Notes under the pieces: generated by a model
Told to the model about the DNA's origin: nothing
What the model saw: only the letters and a program-made list of their open reading frames with translations
The model's database searches: none
Translations under genes and position numbers: made by a program
Source of the DNA: Bacteroidota bacterium
GTDB lineage: Bacteria; Bacteroidota; Bacteroidia; Flavobacteriales; Schleiferiaceae
Length of the DNA stretch: 64,000 nt
Assembly: GCA_024742495.1 (NCBI GenBank)
Contig: JANSYJ010000009.1
Coordinates: 1-64,000, forward strand
Reading direction: 5' to 3'
Shown here: in pieces, positions 39,084 to 48,808 of the stretch
Numbering within the stretch: the first letter of the stretch is position 1
Layout of the letters: every line of letters begins with the position of its first letter

Positions 39084-39936
39084 AGAGCAAGAAGGCAAAA
39101 GATCCGACCCAAGCTAAAACCACCAATTGTAAAAAGTGGTCTTTTAAAATAATCTTCACCGGATTGTAGTTGCGCTTGTGTACATAAAGCAATTGCAAGT
39201 AGCGCAATACCCCTAGTAAAACTGGGAAAACGGTAAAATAGGAATTGGCACCTAAGCGCTCCACACTTATCGGTTGGGTGATGTAAATGATATAGCAAAC
39301 TACTAGAACAGCGCTAAAGATGGATAGGGCAATTTTTAAGAAATCGGCATTATAACCATCAATGCTTTTTCGTGAAATAACGCCCTGCTCTGCGGCAACG
39401 GAAATATCATCCAATCGTTTGGCCATGGCCTGAAACATGGAAAGAAGAAAAACCATCATCATTAGCCACTTGGAAATGAGGATTCCGGTAACCGCATGGC
39501 CGGCTTCAATCCGCAGTATAAAACCCAAGCTTACTATGCTGATATCCAAGATGGCAATATGCTTTAATCGATAAGAATAGGCCAAGTTTAAAAGCAGGTA
39601 AGCCAAGAGTACATAAAACAAATCTACCCGGAAAAACCAGGCGGTGGCTAAGGAGAATAGGGCTAAAACCACCGCAATAGAGAGCGCTAGTTTAGCAGAA
39701 ATAGCGCCTGAAGCAATCGGTCGGTTTCTCTTGGTAGGATGCTTGCGATCTTCGGCTATATCTTGTAAATCATTGATGATGTAAATAGCGCTGGCCATAA
39801 GTGAAAATAGCAAGAATGCCATCGCACTGTTGGGGGCTACATCGTCGGTTAGAAGCATACCGGAAAAAAAGGCCGGCATAAAAATGTAAAAGTTCTTGAT
39901 GTAATTATTTACACGCAAGAGCTTGATATACTTCAT
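39076..39936 (-). CDS. UbiA-family prenyltransferase (decaprenyl-phosphate phosphoribosyltransferase-like)
   Basis: LLRVNNYIKNFYIFMPAFFSG; YIINDLQDIAEDRKHPTKRNRPIASG. Confidence 0.88.
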   Translation of the reverse strand: MKYIKLLRVNNYIKNFYIFMPAFFSGMLLTDDVAPNSAMAFLLFSLMASAIYIINDLQDIAEDRKHPTKRNRPIASGAISAKLALSIAVVLALFSLATAWFFRVDLFYVLLAYLLLNLAYSYRLKHIAILDISIVSLGFILRIEAGHAVTGILISKWLMMMVFLLSMFQAMAKRLDDISVAAEQGVISRKSIDGYNADFLKIALSIFSAVLVVCYIIYITQPISVERLGANSYFTVFPVLLGVLRYLQLLYVHKRNYNPVKIILKDHFLQLVVLAWVGSFAFLLYV

Positions 39937-40043
39937 TTTGTTTGGCTTTCAAGCGGAAAGATACAACGATTTACAGATAGATCTTCTCCCGGCTTTCAGC
40001 AGGATATCAACATTTAGCAAAGCCCGAATGGCATCGCCTAAAA

Positions 40044-40074
40044 CCCAAAAAAAACCGCCTATTTCTAAGCGGTT
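40044..40074 (-). terminator. Terminator downstream of GldL-like gene
   Basis: Minus strand AACCGCTT-AGAAAT-AGGCGGTT then T-run. Confidence 0.85.
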
Positions 40075-40095
40075 CAAAATGTGTTTTAAAAGCCT

Positions 40096-40713
40096 TTAAG
40101 CCTTGGCCTTTATGGAGTTTCGGTAGGAGCTCAGAAAAAAGAGGGGAAGAAAACCCAAGGTGAAAACAAATGCCCCCGTAATGAAAACAATGTCTGCACC
40201 CATTAGGTGTAAGGCTTTCATGGTGGTGCCAAGGCCCATCAAAATACCAGCACTCATACCTATAATAAGCTTCCAACGATCGATGGATTTGTGTACCATG
40301 CGGTACTTAAAACGGTCCATAGTCCAAAGTGGAATATATATTAAGAGGGTACTAAGAGTGCCCGTACCTAAGAGTACATTAGCTCCTGGCCAATGAAAAA
40401 GTTTAAAAATCACCCCACAGCAAAAGGCCATGGTACTTAGTAATCCAATCACAAAAATTAATCGCTTCATAAGAATCATACGCTTAAAGTTTAACAAATA
40501 AAAAGTTTCATCTTCTATGGAATTGAGTCCATCTGGTGCCAATAAATGCACCGCTCGCTCCAGTTGACTTTCAAAATCTTCATCCTCCTTACCATGCTCA
40601 AAGAGGTAGCAGTAAATATGGTCTATCAAATCTTCCGCTAGGCTTTCTATTTTAAAATCATGGGCTAAGACCCGAGCTTTAATAAGCTCTTCCTGTTGAT
40701 CGGTTAATTTCAT
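40096..40713 (-). CDS. GldL-related membrane protein
   Basis: CGVIFKLFHWPGANVLLGTG followed by a second degenerate copy TTMKALHLMGADIVFITGA. Confidence 0.6.
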   Translation of the reverse strand: MKLTDQQEELIKARVLAHDFKIESLAEDLIDHIYCYLFEHGKEDEDFESQLERAVHLLAPDGLNSIEDETFYLLNFKRMILMKRLIFVIGLLSTMAFCCGVIFKLFHWPGANVLLGTGTLSTLLIYIPLWTMDRFKYRMVHKSIDRWKLIIGMSAGILMGLGTTMKALHLMGADIVFITGAFVFTLGFLPLFFLSSYRNSIKAKA

Positions 40714-41063
40714 ACGGCTACTAGTTTTAAAGAAAGAATATCATTTAAGGTGCCTATAAAGTCACGGATTTCCTGCAAGGAATCTTTTTGTCGAGTGCTG
40801 CCAGTAGCGGTTAGCCGATAATACTTACGCACTCTTTTCCCTACCGCTTCCTCCTTGAAATCCACTAATCCATCCTGCAACATTTTTTGCAAAGCTGGAT
40901 ATAGCGATCCGTCCTTGAGCACAATTTTCTCGGCAGAAAGCTCTTTCACCTTCTGCGAAATTTCATAACCATACATGGTTTCGTGCTCTGCCAAGAGCTT
41001 TAGAATAATCGCCTGTAAGGTTCCTTTTAAGAGTTCTTTTGAATACATAGTGCAATAATACAT
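40710..41063 (-). CDS. PadR-family transcriptional regulator
   Basis: ELLKGTLQAIILKLLAEHETMYGYEISQKVKELS..KDGSLYPALQKM. Confidence 0.93.
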   Translation of the reverse strand: MYYCTMYSKELLKGTLQAIILKLLAEHETMYGYEISQKVKELSAEKIVLKDGSLYPALQKMLQDGLVDFKEEAVGKRVRKYYRLTATGSTRQKDSLQEIRDFIGTLNDILSLKLVAV

Positions 41064-41106
41064 AAATTATCTATACATCATATATCTATGTATAAATTTA
41101 AAAAGA

Positions 41107-41137
41107 AAGGCGAAGTGATACTGGACCACTTCGCCTT
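41107..41137 (-). terminator. Terminator downstream of fasciclin gene
   Basis: Perfect 11-bp stem AAGGCGAAGTG/CACTTCGCCTT, U-rich tail on minus strand. Confidence 0.85.
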
Positions 41138-41160
41138 GCTACCAACCAAACAACAAAGTT

Positions 41161-41700
41161 TTAAGGCAGGAGTACGCGATCAATTACTTGGATCACTCCA
41201 TTCTTCTGATAAACATCGTAGGTGCTAATATTGGCAATGTCGCCACTAGCGTCGGCCACCACTATATTATGAGGACCGTTCATCATAAATGTTAGTTCCG
41301 CCCCTTGTACTGTTTTTAGAGTGGCCTTACCACCACCTTTTTTAATCGCCTTGGCTAAAGCCTTAAAATCGTAGTTACCGGCAATAACATGGTAAGTAAG
41401 AACTGCTTGCAGCTTGGCCTTAGCTTCGGGCTTCAACAAAGCCGGTACGGTTCCTTCGGGTAGGTTTTCAAAAGCATCATTTACAGGTGCAAAAACGGTG
41501 AATGGGCCTTCGCCCTGTAAGGTTTCCACTAAGCCTGCTGCTTTTACCGCCGCCACTAAGGTGGTATGATCGGGTGAGTTTACGGCATTGCTTACAATGT
41601 CTTTTTTCGGGAACATTGCTTCGCCACCTACCAATACGGTTTGTGCAGATAATCCTAAACTAAAGGTGAGTAATAAAGTGAGTAGAGTTAAATTTTTCAT
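41161..41700 (-). CDS. Secreted fasciclin-domain protein
   Basis: DHTTLVAAVKAAGLVETLQGEGPFTVFAPVNDAFENLP; VLTYHVIAG; NGVIQVIDRVLLP. Confidence 0.95.
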   Translation of the reverse strand: MKNLTLLTLLLTFSLGLSAQTVLVGGEAMFPKKDIVSNAVNSPDHTTLVAAVKAAGLVETLQGEGPFTVFAPVNDAFENLPEGTVPALLKPEAKAKLQAVLTYHVIAGNYDFKALAKAIKKGGGKATLKTVQGAELTFMMNGPHNIVVADASGDIANISTYDVYQKNGVIQVIDRVLLP

Positions 41701-41815
41701 GATATTTATATTGATTTCTATTAGATACGCGCTTCTCCCTAGTTTGGATTTATTTTTTTCAGGATTCTTGTAATTTTAAGAGTCCAACTTCCACTAATAA
41801 GACAAAAGCTAGAGT

Positions 41816-42013
41816 ATGAAAAAGAGCGAAAGAAGCAGCTACGGCATTCTAATGACCCTAGGTATTCTGGGCAGTATTGCCTCAGTTTATAATGTGATCT
41901 TTAATGTGGAAACAGAATGGTACATGGCCTTGATGACTTTAATTTGCAGCTTATCTTTGATTTATGGAGCGCAGCAAGTTAAGAGCAAGTCCCCCAGTGA
42001 AAGCGATCATTAG
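41816..42013 (+). CDS. Small hypothetical membrane protein
   Basis: Two predicted hydrophobic segments, ATG start. Confidence 0.5.
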   Translation: MKKSERSSYGILMTLGILGSIASVYNVIFNVETEWYMALMTLICSLSLIYGAQQVKSKSPSESDH

Positions 42014-43139
42014 CTGGCTTGGCATTGCGCTACTTTTTGGTCCTTCACTATTCTCCCAAAACATAGTGGTTTTAAAAGCTGGACCGGGACGTGAATTGCC
42101 CAAGGAGCTTTTTCTCGCGGGTGACTTTAATCAATGGAATCCTCGCGACAGCAATTATCTATTTAAAGATGGCCTCTTATCCATCAACTTAGCTGAAGTT
42201 TCTATAGAAGCCAAATTATACGGCGGCGATTGGTCCTTGGCGGAAGGCGATGCCTCTGGAAATCACCGACCCAATCGAAATATAGTTTTAAAAGATAGGG
42301 ACAGCATATTTTTATACTGGTATGCCTGGGAAAGGCAGGTAGATAATCCTCCCAGGGGCGTGCAGCTTTTAAGGGATAGCGCGGCCCTTAATTTTAATGG
42401 CAGCCAACGAAAAGTATGGATCTACCTTCCTCTAGGCTACGAAGAACAGTCTCAATCCTATCCGGTAATTTACTTCCACGATGGGCAAAATTTATTTGAC
42501 GGCCTTCAGGGCTCCGCGGTAAAATGGCGCTTGGCCAAAACCTTAGATAGTTTAAAGCTACCGCTAATTGCGGTTGGTATTGCCCATGGAAAGGAAGAAC
42601 GAATTAATGAACTTTCACCCTTTCCCAATCCGGAATATGGCGGAGGTGGAGGCCATGAATATATGCGCTTTATCGATAAGCAGCTTATTCCTTATATCGA
42701 CTCCAATTTCCGAACGATTCCCGGTCCGCGCCACCGTTATATTGGCGGAAGCTCCTTGGGTGGACTAATCTCTTCCTGGGCGCTACTAAACTATCACCAT
42801 CGTTTTGGAGGGGCCATTGTTTTCTCGCCCGCTTATTGGTTTAATGCCTCTATTTGTGATGCTATTCTAAGTGCCCATTCTACCTTACCGCCGCGCTATC
42901 TTTATCAAATGGCAGGAGATCAAGAAGGAAAATCCCCTGATACCGTGATTAAAAACATGCAAGACTGCGCCATTAAAATAAAAGCGCGCTATGGGCATTG
43001 GACCATCAGCACAAAAGTGCTTGCCGGAGGGGAACATAATGAAGAACTTTGGCAAAGCGAATTGGCAGAAGCACTAAATTGGCTGTTCCAACAGGAGCCT
43101 TTGAAATTATACCTTGATGAAGTCGGAAGAACAGAGTAA
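41997..43139 (+). CDS. Esterase D/enterochelin-esterase-like alpha/beta hydrolase with N-terminal CBM48-like domain
   Basis: GTG start gives signal peptide MKAIISWLGIALLFGPSLFSQ; ELFLAGDFNQWNP; RYIGGSSLGGLISSWA. Confidence 0.88.
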   Translation: MKAIISWLGIALLFGPSLFSQNIVVLKAGPGRELPKELFLAGDFNQWNPRDSNYLFKDGLLSINLAEVSIEAKLYGGDWSLAEGDASGNHRPNRNIVLKDRDSIFLYWYAWERQVDNPPRGVQLLRDSAALNFNGSQRKVWIYLPLGYEEQSQSYPVIYFHDGQNLFDGLQGSAVKWRLAKTLDSLKLPLIAVGIAHGKEERINELSPFPNPEYGGGGGHEYMRFIDKQLIPYIDSNFRTIPGPRHRYIGGSSLGGLISSWALLNYHHRFGGAIVFSPAYWFNASICDAILSAHSTLPPRYLYQMAGDQEGKSPDTVIKNMQDCAIKIKARYGHWTISTKVLAGGEHNEELWQSELAEALNWLFQQEPLKLYLDEVGRTE

Positions 43140-43560
43140 ACAACGGAAATACGATATCGCCTATCTGAGGATGGCTAGCGAATGGGCTAAGCTTTCCTTT
43201 TGCGAACGCCGGCAAGTTGGTGCCTTAATTATTAAGGACCGCATGATTGTTTCCGATGGTTATAATGGCACTCCCAGCGGCTTTGAGAATTTCTGTGAAG
43301 ATGAAAATGGCTATACGAAATGGTATGTACTTCACGCCGAGGCCAATGCCATCCTTAAAATGGCCAGCTCCACAAATTCCAGTCAGGGAGCTACTTTATA
43401 CCTCACCCTATCTCCTTGCAAAGAATGCAGTAAATTAGTGCACCAATCTGGTATTAAACGATTAGTATACATTCAGCGTTACAAGGACGACAGTGGATTA
43501 AAATTTTTAGAAAAAGCCGGCATTGAGCTGGTACAGATTAGCAAGAACGAACTTGAATAA
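43117..43560 (+). CDS. dCMP deaminase
   Basis: HAEANAI and PCKECSK zinc motifs; VGALIIKDRMIVSDGYNGTPSGFEN. Confidence 0.95.
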   Translation: MKSEEQSKQRKYDIAYLRMASEWAKLSFCERRQVGALIIKDRMIVSDGYNGTPSGFENFCEDENGYTKWYVLHAEANAILKMASSTNSSQGATLYLTLSPCKECSKLVHQSGIKRLVYIQRYKDDSGLKFLEKAGIELVQISKNELE

Positions 43561-45112
43561 GGGTAAGCAACTTTTTCCGATCCTCCTGGGACTAGCCGTA
43601 ATATTTGGGATATTCCTAGGTTTATTTTTTGATTTTCCCCACCAAACGGTGGCCCTCACCGAAAAAAGTGAGCGGGAGCAAAAGCTAAGGCAGATTATCG
43701 ATTATATCGACTACGAATACGTGGATCGGGTAAATACCGATAGCCTTTTAGATCAAACCATTTCTGAACTTTTACATCATTTAGATCCGCATTCAACCTA
43801 CATCCCCGAAGATCAGGTTAGTGCTAATGAAGAGGCCATTCGCGGCAGCTTTGTAGGCATCGGTATCGAGTTTAAACTTTATAAGGACAGTTTAGCGGTA
43901 GTTCAGGTGATGCCTGATGGACCTTCTGAAAGGGCAGGGATTAAGGCAGGAGATCGCATCCTTTTGGCCGACACCATCCAACTCTTTGGAGAAAAGCTAA
44001 ATAGCGACTTGGTGGTTAAAACCCTTAAAGGTCCGGATGGCAGCAGCGTGAATTTGAAGGTGTATCGACCATCCGAAAACTTAGAGCTGCAAGTACCTAT
44101 TCGCCGCGCAGAGGTAGACCTCAACTCGGTTAGCTCGGCCTTTTTAGTTAATGATAGCGTAGGCTTAATTAAGCTGAACAAATTTACCGCTCGCAGTAGT
44201 GAAGAGGTAGAACAAGCCTTGCGAAGCTTGCAAAATAATGGCGCTAAAAGCATCATCCTCGATCTGCGTGACAATCCCGGCGGATTACTTTCGGCAGCCG
44301 AGGAAATTAGTGATGAATTTCTTCCCAAGGGAAAGATGATTGTTTTTACGAAAAATCGTGATGGTCAAGTGGAAGAGATTTTTGCCAATCGCAGAGGCCT
44401 CTTCGAAAATGGAAAATTGGTGGTACTTATAAACCGCGGTTCTGCCTCGGCCAGTGAAATTGTTGCGGGAGCGCTTCAGGATCAGAAACGCGGAATTATA
44501 GTTGGCAAGCGCTCATTTGGCAAAGGATTGGTGCAAGAAGAAATTACCCTCAAGGACGGCTCTCGAATGCGGCTTACCACCCAAAGATATTACACCCCCA
44601 GCGGGCGTTCCATCCAACGCGATTACGACACCTATAATGAAAGCTTTTACTTTCATGGCAATACCGGTTCCTTAAATGATGACTCTACCGTTTTAATTCC
44701 AGATTCGGCAGAATTTAGTGGTAAGCGAAACCAAGGAGGAATTCTTCCAGATCGTGAGGTGGGCTATGATACTAGTGGTGCTACCCGCTTACTTTACCAC
44801 TTAGCCATGACGGTAAACCTCGACCAAAGCGCCTTCCGCTATGTGGATGAGAATAGAGCCGCGCTTAGTAATTGGAGCCTCGATAGCTTCGTGCAGTATT
44901 GGCGCGTCGATTCTGCGGTTTATACGCAGTTCTTTGGTGAGCCCATCGCCCAGCGTATCTCCGAGGCCGACTCGATTCAAGAAGAGGCTTTGGCCAATCG
45001 ACTAAAGGCCTTTATAGCCTATAACCTTTTTGGCAATGCCGCCTATCAAAGGGTTTATGCCCGAGATGATGCTTATGTATTGGAAGCCTTAAAGGCCATA
45101 AAAGAAGAATAA
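43553..45112 (+). CDS. S41-family C-terminal processing peptidase
   Basis: N-terminal TM, PDZ domain GIKAGDRIL, catalytic RGSASASEIVAGALQD..SFGKGLVQ; start codon uncertain. Confidence 0.93.
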   Translation: MNKGKQLFPILLGLAVIFGIFLGLFFDFPHQTVALTEKSEREQKLRQIIDYIDYEYVDRVNTDSLLDQTISELLHHLDPHSTYIPEDQVSANEEAIRGSFVGIGIEFKLYKDSLAVVQVMPDGPSERAGIKAGDRILLADTIQLFGEKLNSDLVVKTLKGPDGSSVNLKVYRPSENLELQVPIRRAEVDLNSVSSAFLVNDSVGLIKLNKFTARSSEEVEQALRSLQNNGAKSIILDLRDNPGGLLSAAEEISDEFLPKGKMIVFTKNRDGQVEEIFANRRGLFENGKLVVLINRGSASASEIVAGALQDQKRGIIVGKRSFGKGLVQEEITLKDGSRMRLTTQRYYTPSGRSIQRDYDTYNESFYFHGNTGSLNDDSTVLIPDSAEFSGKRNQGGILPDREVGYDTSGATRLLYHLAMTVNLDQSAFRYVDENRAALSNWSLDSFVQYWRVDSAVYTQFFGEPIAQRISEADSIQEEALANRLKAFIAYNLFGNAAYQRVYARDDAYVLEALKAIKEE

Positions 45113-46104
45113 TGGAATATAGAAGATTAGGGAAATCGGGACTCATGGTCTCGGAAATGAGTTTTGGATCCTGGATTACCTTCGGCACCCCGATTGGAAA
45201 AGATCTCGCTAAAGAGCTGATGGTGTATGCCTATGACCAAGGAGTGAATTTCTTCGATAATGCAGAAGTTTATGCCGATGGTAAAAGCGAGGTCCTGATG
45301 GGGGAAATCCTCCGTGATTTAAATTGGAGTCGCGACTCCTACTTGGTATCCAGTAAAGCCTATTTCGGAATTAGAGGATTAAAAGACTCCAAACCCACCC
45401 AAAAAGGCAATACCCGAAAACACCTCACCGAAGCTTGTCACCAAGCACTAAAACGCCTACAAGTAGATTACCTGGACCTATATTATTCGCATAGGCCCGA
45501 TAAAAACACCCCTATTTCGGAAACGGTTTGGACCATGCATAATCTGATCCAACAAGGGAAAATCTTGTACTGGGGCACCAGCGAATGGAGCGCCCAGGAG
45601 ATTATGGAAGCTCATATGGTGGCCCAGCAATACAATCTCATTCCCCCAACTATGGAACAACCGCAATACAATATGCTGGTGCGCGACAAGGTGGAAGTGG
45701 AATACAATCAGATTTATAAAACGGTTGGTTTAGGTACTACTATTTGGAGTCCTTTGGCCAGCGGAATTCTCACCGGTAAATACAATAATGGCGTACCCAA
45801 TGATGCTCGCCTAAATTTGGATGAGCTATCATGGCTCGCGGAGAAAAACCTGCAGGAAATTTATTTCGCCAAAGTGCGGGAATTAAGCAAATTGGCAGAA
45901 GAGCTCGGAATAAGCACTCCCGTTTTGGCCATCGCATGGGTATTGAAAAACGAAAATGTGAGCACCGCCATTTTAGGGGCATCTAAGGTTTATCAGTTGG
46001 AAGAAAACATGAAAGCCGGCGCGGCGAAAGCCTTGCTCAGCCCCGAAGTAATGGAGCGCATTGAAGGCATTTTGGGCAACCGTCCGGTACAGCCACCCTT
46101 TTAA
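45112..46104 (+). CDS. Aldo/keto reductase, potassium-channel beta-subunit-like
   Basis: MEYRRLGKSGLMVSEMSFGSW; FDNAEVYADGKSE; YYSHRPDKNTPISETV. Confidence 0.93.
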   Translation: MEYRRLGKSGLMVSEMSFGSWITFGTPIGKDLAKELMVYAYDQGVNFFDNAEVYADGKSEVLMGEILRDLNWSRDSYLVSSKAYFGIRGLKDSKPTQKGNTRKHLTEACHQALKRLQVDYLDLYYSHRPDKNTPISETVWTMHNLIQQGKILYWGTSEWSAQEIMEAHMVAQQYNLIPPTMEQPQYNMLVRDKVEVEYNQIYKTVGLGTTIWSPLASGILTGKYNNGVPNDARLNLDELSWLAEKNLQEIYFAKVRELSKLAEELGISTPVLAIAWVLKNENVSTAILGASKVYQLEENMKAGAAKALLSPEVMERIEGILGNRPVQPPF

Positions 46105-46107
46105 AAT

Positions 46108-48528
46108 ATGGCCGAGCTCTATCCACAAGCCCACGCGTGGTTTGAACAAAGTGGATGGGAAGCGGCGGCCTTTCAAGAAGCGGCTTGGCGCGCTTATGCA
46201 GAAGGCAAATGCGGTATTGTAAATGCACCCACGGGCAGCGGTAAAACCTATTCCCTATTAATTCCAAGTCTCTTGCGGTCCAATTCTAAAAAGGGATTGC
46301 AGTGCATTTGGATTACCCCCATTCGGGCTTTGGCCAAGGAAATTCGCCAATCTGCAGAAAGAGCTGCAGAAGGAATGGGATTAGATATTAGTGTGGGCGC
46401 CCGCACTGGCGACACCTCCTCCGCCGAACGTGCCAAGCAAAAGCGGCAAATGCCAAACTTGCTCATTACAACGCCCGAAAGCCTGCACCTGCTTTTGGCC
46501 AGTAAGCAAAATGACCGCCTTTTTAAAAATTTGCACAGCCTAATTGTTGACGAGTGGCATGAGCTCATGGGCTCCAAGCGCGCGGTTCAAATAGAATTGG
46601 CGCTTTCTAGGCTGCGCGGCATGAATCCTCAGCTGCAAACCTGGGGCATATCGGCCACCATTGGCAATATGGAAGAAGCGATGGATGTATTGCTAGGTCC
46701 CCAATTTCCAGAGGCTCAAAAAACTTTGATACGATCGGCCAGTCGAAAAAAAATTGAAGTGGAATCCATCCTCCCCGATTCGGTTGAAGTATTGCCCTGG
46801 GCCGGACATTTGGGGATAAAAATGCTGGAAAAGGTTATTCCAATTATTGAGCAATCGGAGTCCACCTTAATATTCACCAATACCCGCTCCCAATCCGAAA
46901 TTTGGTATCAGCGGATTTTAGATCAAGCGCCGCAGATGGCCGGTATTATGGCTATGCATCATGGGAGCATTAGCAAAGAATTACGCAATTGGGTAGAAGA
47001 TGCCCTTTATACCGGTCAGCTTAAGGCGGTAGTTTGCACCAGCAGCTTAGATTTGGGCGTTGATTTTCGCCCGGTAGATACCATTATTCAGGTTGGCTCA
47101 CCCAAGGGAGTTGCGCGATTTATGCAGCGCGCAGGCAGAAGCGGCCATCAGCCGGGAGCAACCAGTAAAATCTTTTTTGTTCCCACCCACACCCTAGAAT
47201 TAGTGGAAGCCGCCGCTTTACGCGAAGCCATTAAACAGGAAATGGTAGAAAACCGCATGCCCTATCTCCGCTCATTTGACGTGCTTGTTCAGTATTTGGT
47301 GAGTTTGGCCGTTGGCGATGGTTTTCACCCTGATGAAATCCTGGCTGAAGTGAGAGCTACTTTTTCCTATCAAGATCTACGAGATGATGAATGGCAGTGG
47401 TGCTTGGCTTTCATCCGCAATGGCGGGCAATCTTTAGAATCCTATGATGAATACCACAAGGTGGAAGTGGAGGAAGATGGATTATATAAAGTGAATCGCA
47501 GACGAACCGCAATGCGCCATCGAATGAGCATTGGGACCATTGTTGGCGATGGGGTCGTAATAATAAAGTTTGAGAGTGGCGGCTATTTGGGCACCATTGA
47601 GGAATACTTTGTTTCGCGTTTAAAACCGGGAGATGTTTTTTGGTTTGCCGGTAAAAACCTAGAGCTGGTTCGCTTTAAGGGGATGGATGCCCAAGTGAAG
47701 TTAAGTCGAAGGAAAAATGGACAAGTGCCCAGTTGGCAAGGCGGAAGAATGCCACTTTCTGCCCAAATGGGTCAAGTCCTTCGTCAAAAATTAGAGGAAG
47801 GACAGCAACAAACAACGCAGGATCCTGAGCTAAAGCTGATTAAACCCTTATGGGATTTTCAAGAAGAACGTTCCATTATTCCCAATCGGGCGCAGTTACT
47901 CATCGAACGTATTAAGAGCAAAGAAGGACATCATTTATTTGTGTATCCCTTCGAAGGCCGTGCCGTGCATGAAGGTCTTTCGGCATTGCTCGCCTACCGC
48001 CTGTCTTTAATGGAACCCATCAGCGCAAGCATTGCCATGAACGACTATGGTTTTGAATTGCTGAGTGATAAACCTTTGGCGATTGAAGAAGCTATAGACT
48101 CCGATATCTTTAGCACGGTTGATCTCCGCGAAGACATCATGCATTCTATAAATGCAATTGAGCTCGCAGGCAGGCGTTTTCGAGACATTGCCGTAATCTC
48201 GGGTTTGGTTTATCGGGGTTACCCTGGCGAACAGGTTAAAGAAAAACACCTTCAAAGTCATAGTTCCCTCATTTTTAAAGTGCTTAACGATTACGAGCCC
48301 GACAATTTATTGCTGCAGCAGGCCTATGAGGAAGCTTTGGAGTTTCAGTTGGAAGAAGGGCGAATGCGAATGGCTTTGGAGCGCATAGCGGAACAAGAAA
48401 TAGTGATTTGTGATTTGGATAAGCCATCACCCTTCTGCTTTCCGATTATGGTGGATCGCTTGCGGGAGCAAATGACCAATGAAAGTTTAGAAGACCGCGT
48501 GAAGAAAATGCAAGTGGATTGGGGCTAG
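46108..48528 (+). CDS. Lhr-like, ligase-associated DNA damage response DEXH-box helicase
   Basis: NAPTGSGKTY; VDEWHEL; ISATIGN; QRAGRSGHQPG. Confidence 0.9.
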   Translation: MAELYPQAHAWFEQSGWEAAAFQEAAWRAYAEGKCGIVNAPTGSGKTYSLLIPSLLRSNSKKGLQCIWITPIRALAKEIRQSAERAAEGMGLDISVGARTGDTSSAERAKQKRQMPNLLITTPESLHLLLASKQNDRLFKNLHSLIVDEWHELMGSKRAVQIELALSRLRGMNPQLQTWGISATIGNMEEAMDVLLGPQFPEAQKTLIRSASRKKIEVESILPDSVEVLPWAGHLGIKMLEKVIPIIEQSESTLIFTNTRSQSEIWYQRILDQAPQMAGIMAMHHGSISKELRNWVEDALYTGQLKAVVCTSSLDLGVDFRPVDTIIQVGSPKGVARFMQRAGRSGHQPGATSKIFFVPTHTLELVEAAALREAIKQEMVENRMPYLRSFDVLVQYLVSLAVGDGFHPDEILAEVRATFSYQDLRDDEWQWCLAFIRNGGQSLESYDEYHKVEVEEDGLYKVNRRRTAMRHRMSIGTIVGDGVVIIKFESGGYLGTIEEYFVSRLKPGDVFWFAGKNLELVRFKGMDAQVKLSRRKNGQVPSWQGGRMPLSAQMGQVLRQKLEEGQQQTTQDPELKLIKPLWDFQEERSIIPNRAQLLIERIKSKEGHHLFVYPFEGRAVHEGLSALLAYRLSLMEPISASIAMNDYGFELLSDKPLAIEEAIDSDIFSTVDLREDIMHSINAIELAGRRFRDIAVISGLVYRGYPGEQVKEKHLQSHSSLIFKVLNDYEPDNLLLQQAYEEALEFQLEEGRMRMALERIAEQEIVICDLDKPSPFCFPIMVDRLREQMTNESLEDRVKKMQVDWG

Positions 48529-48599
48529 ACTTAAAATGAGGGAATCACGGATGGGAATCCAATAAAGAAGGCTTATGGGAAGAGCAAATTTCCATTAGA

Positions 48600-48764
48600 G
48601 TTATAAACGTGGCTGGGGCCATCGTATATGACCAGGTTATTCCTGATGCCTCGATAAATGCAGCCAAAATAAATGTTGAATCGTGGTTGCCCGGTACTTA
48701 CATTGTGGAGGTTATTAGTAAACAGACCACTATATTTAAACAGAAATTAAACGTGCAACCTTAA
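48600..48764 (+). pseudogene. Orphan T9SS C-terminal sorting domain fragment
   Basis: ISIRVINVAGAIVYDQVIPDASINAAKINVESWLPGTYIVEVISKQTTIFKQKLNVQP*; no cargo or start upstream. Confidence 0.75.
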
Positions 48765-48774
48765 AAATTTATCA

Positions 48775-48801
48775 GGGGGCGTTTAAACGCCCCCTCGTTT
48801 T
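48775..48801 (+). terminator. Terminator retained by the orphan CTD tail
   Basis: Perfect palindrome GGGGGCGTTTAAACGCCCCC followed by TCGTTTT. Confidence 0.85.
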
Positions 48802-48808
48802 AAAACTC

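Noticed and set aside
43903-46267. Minus-strand ORFs opposite the S41 peptidase, aldo/keto reductase and helicase
   Set aside because: Antisense shadows of conserved genes with no independent support.
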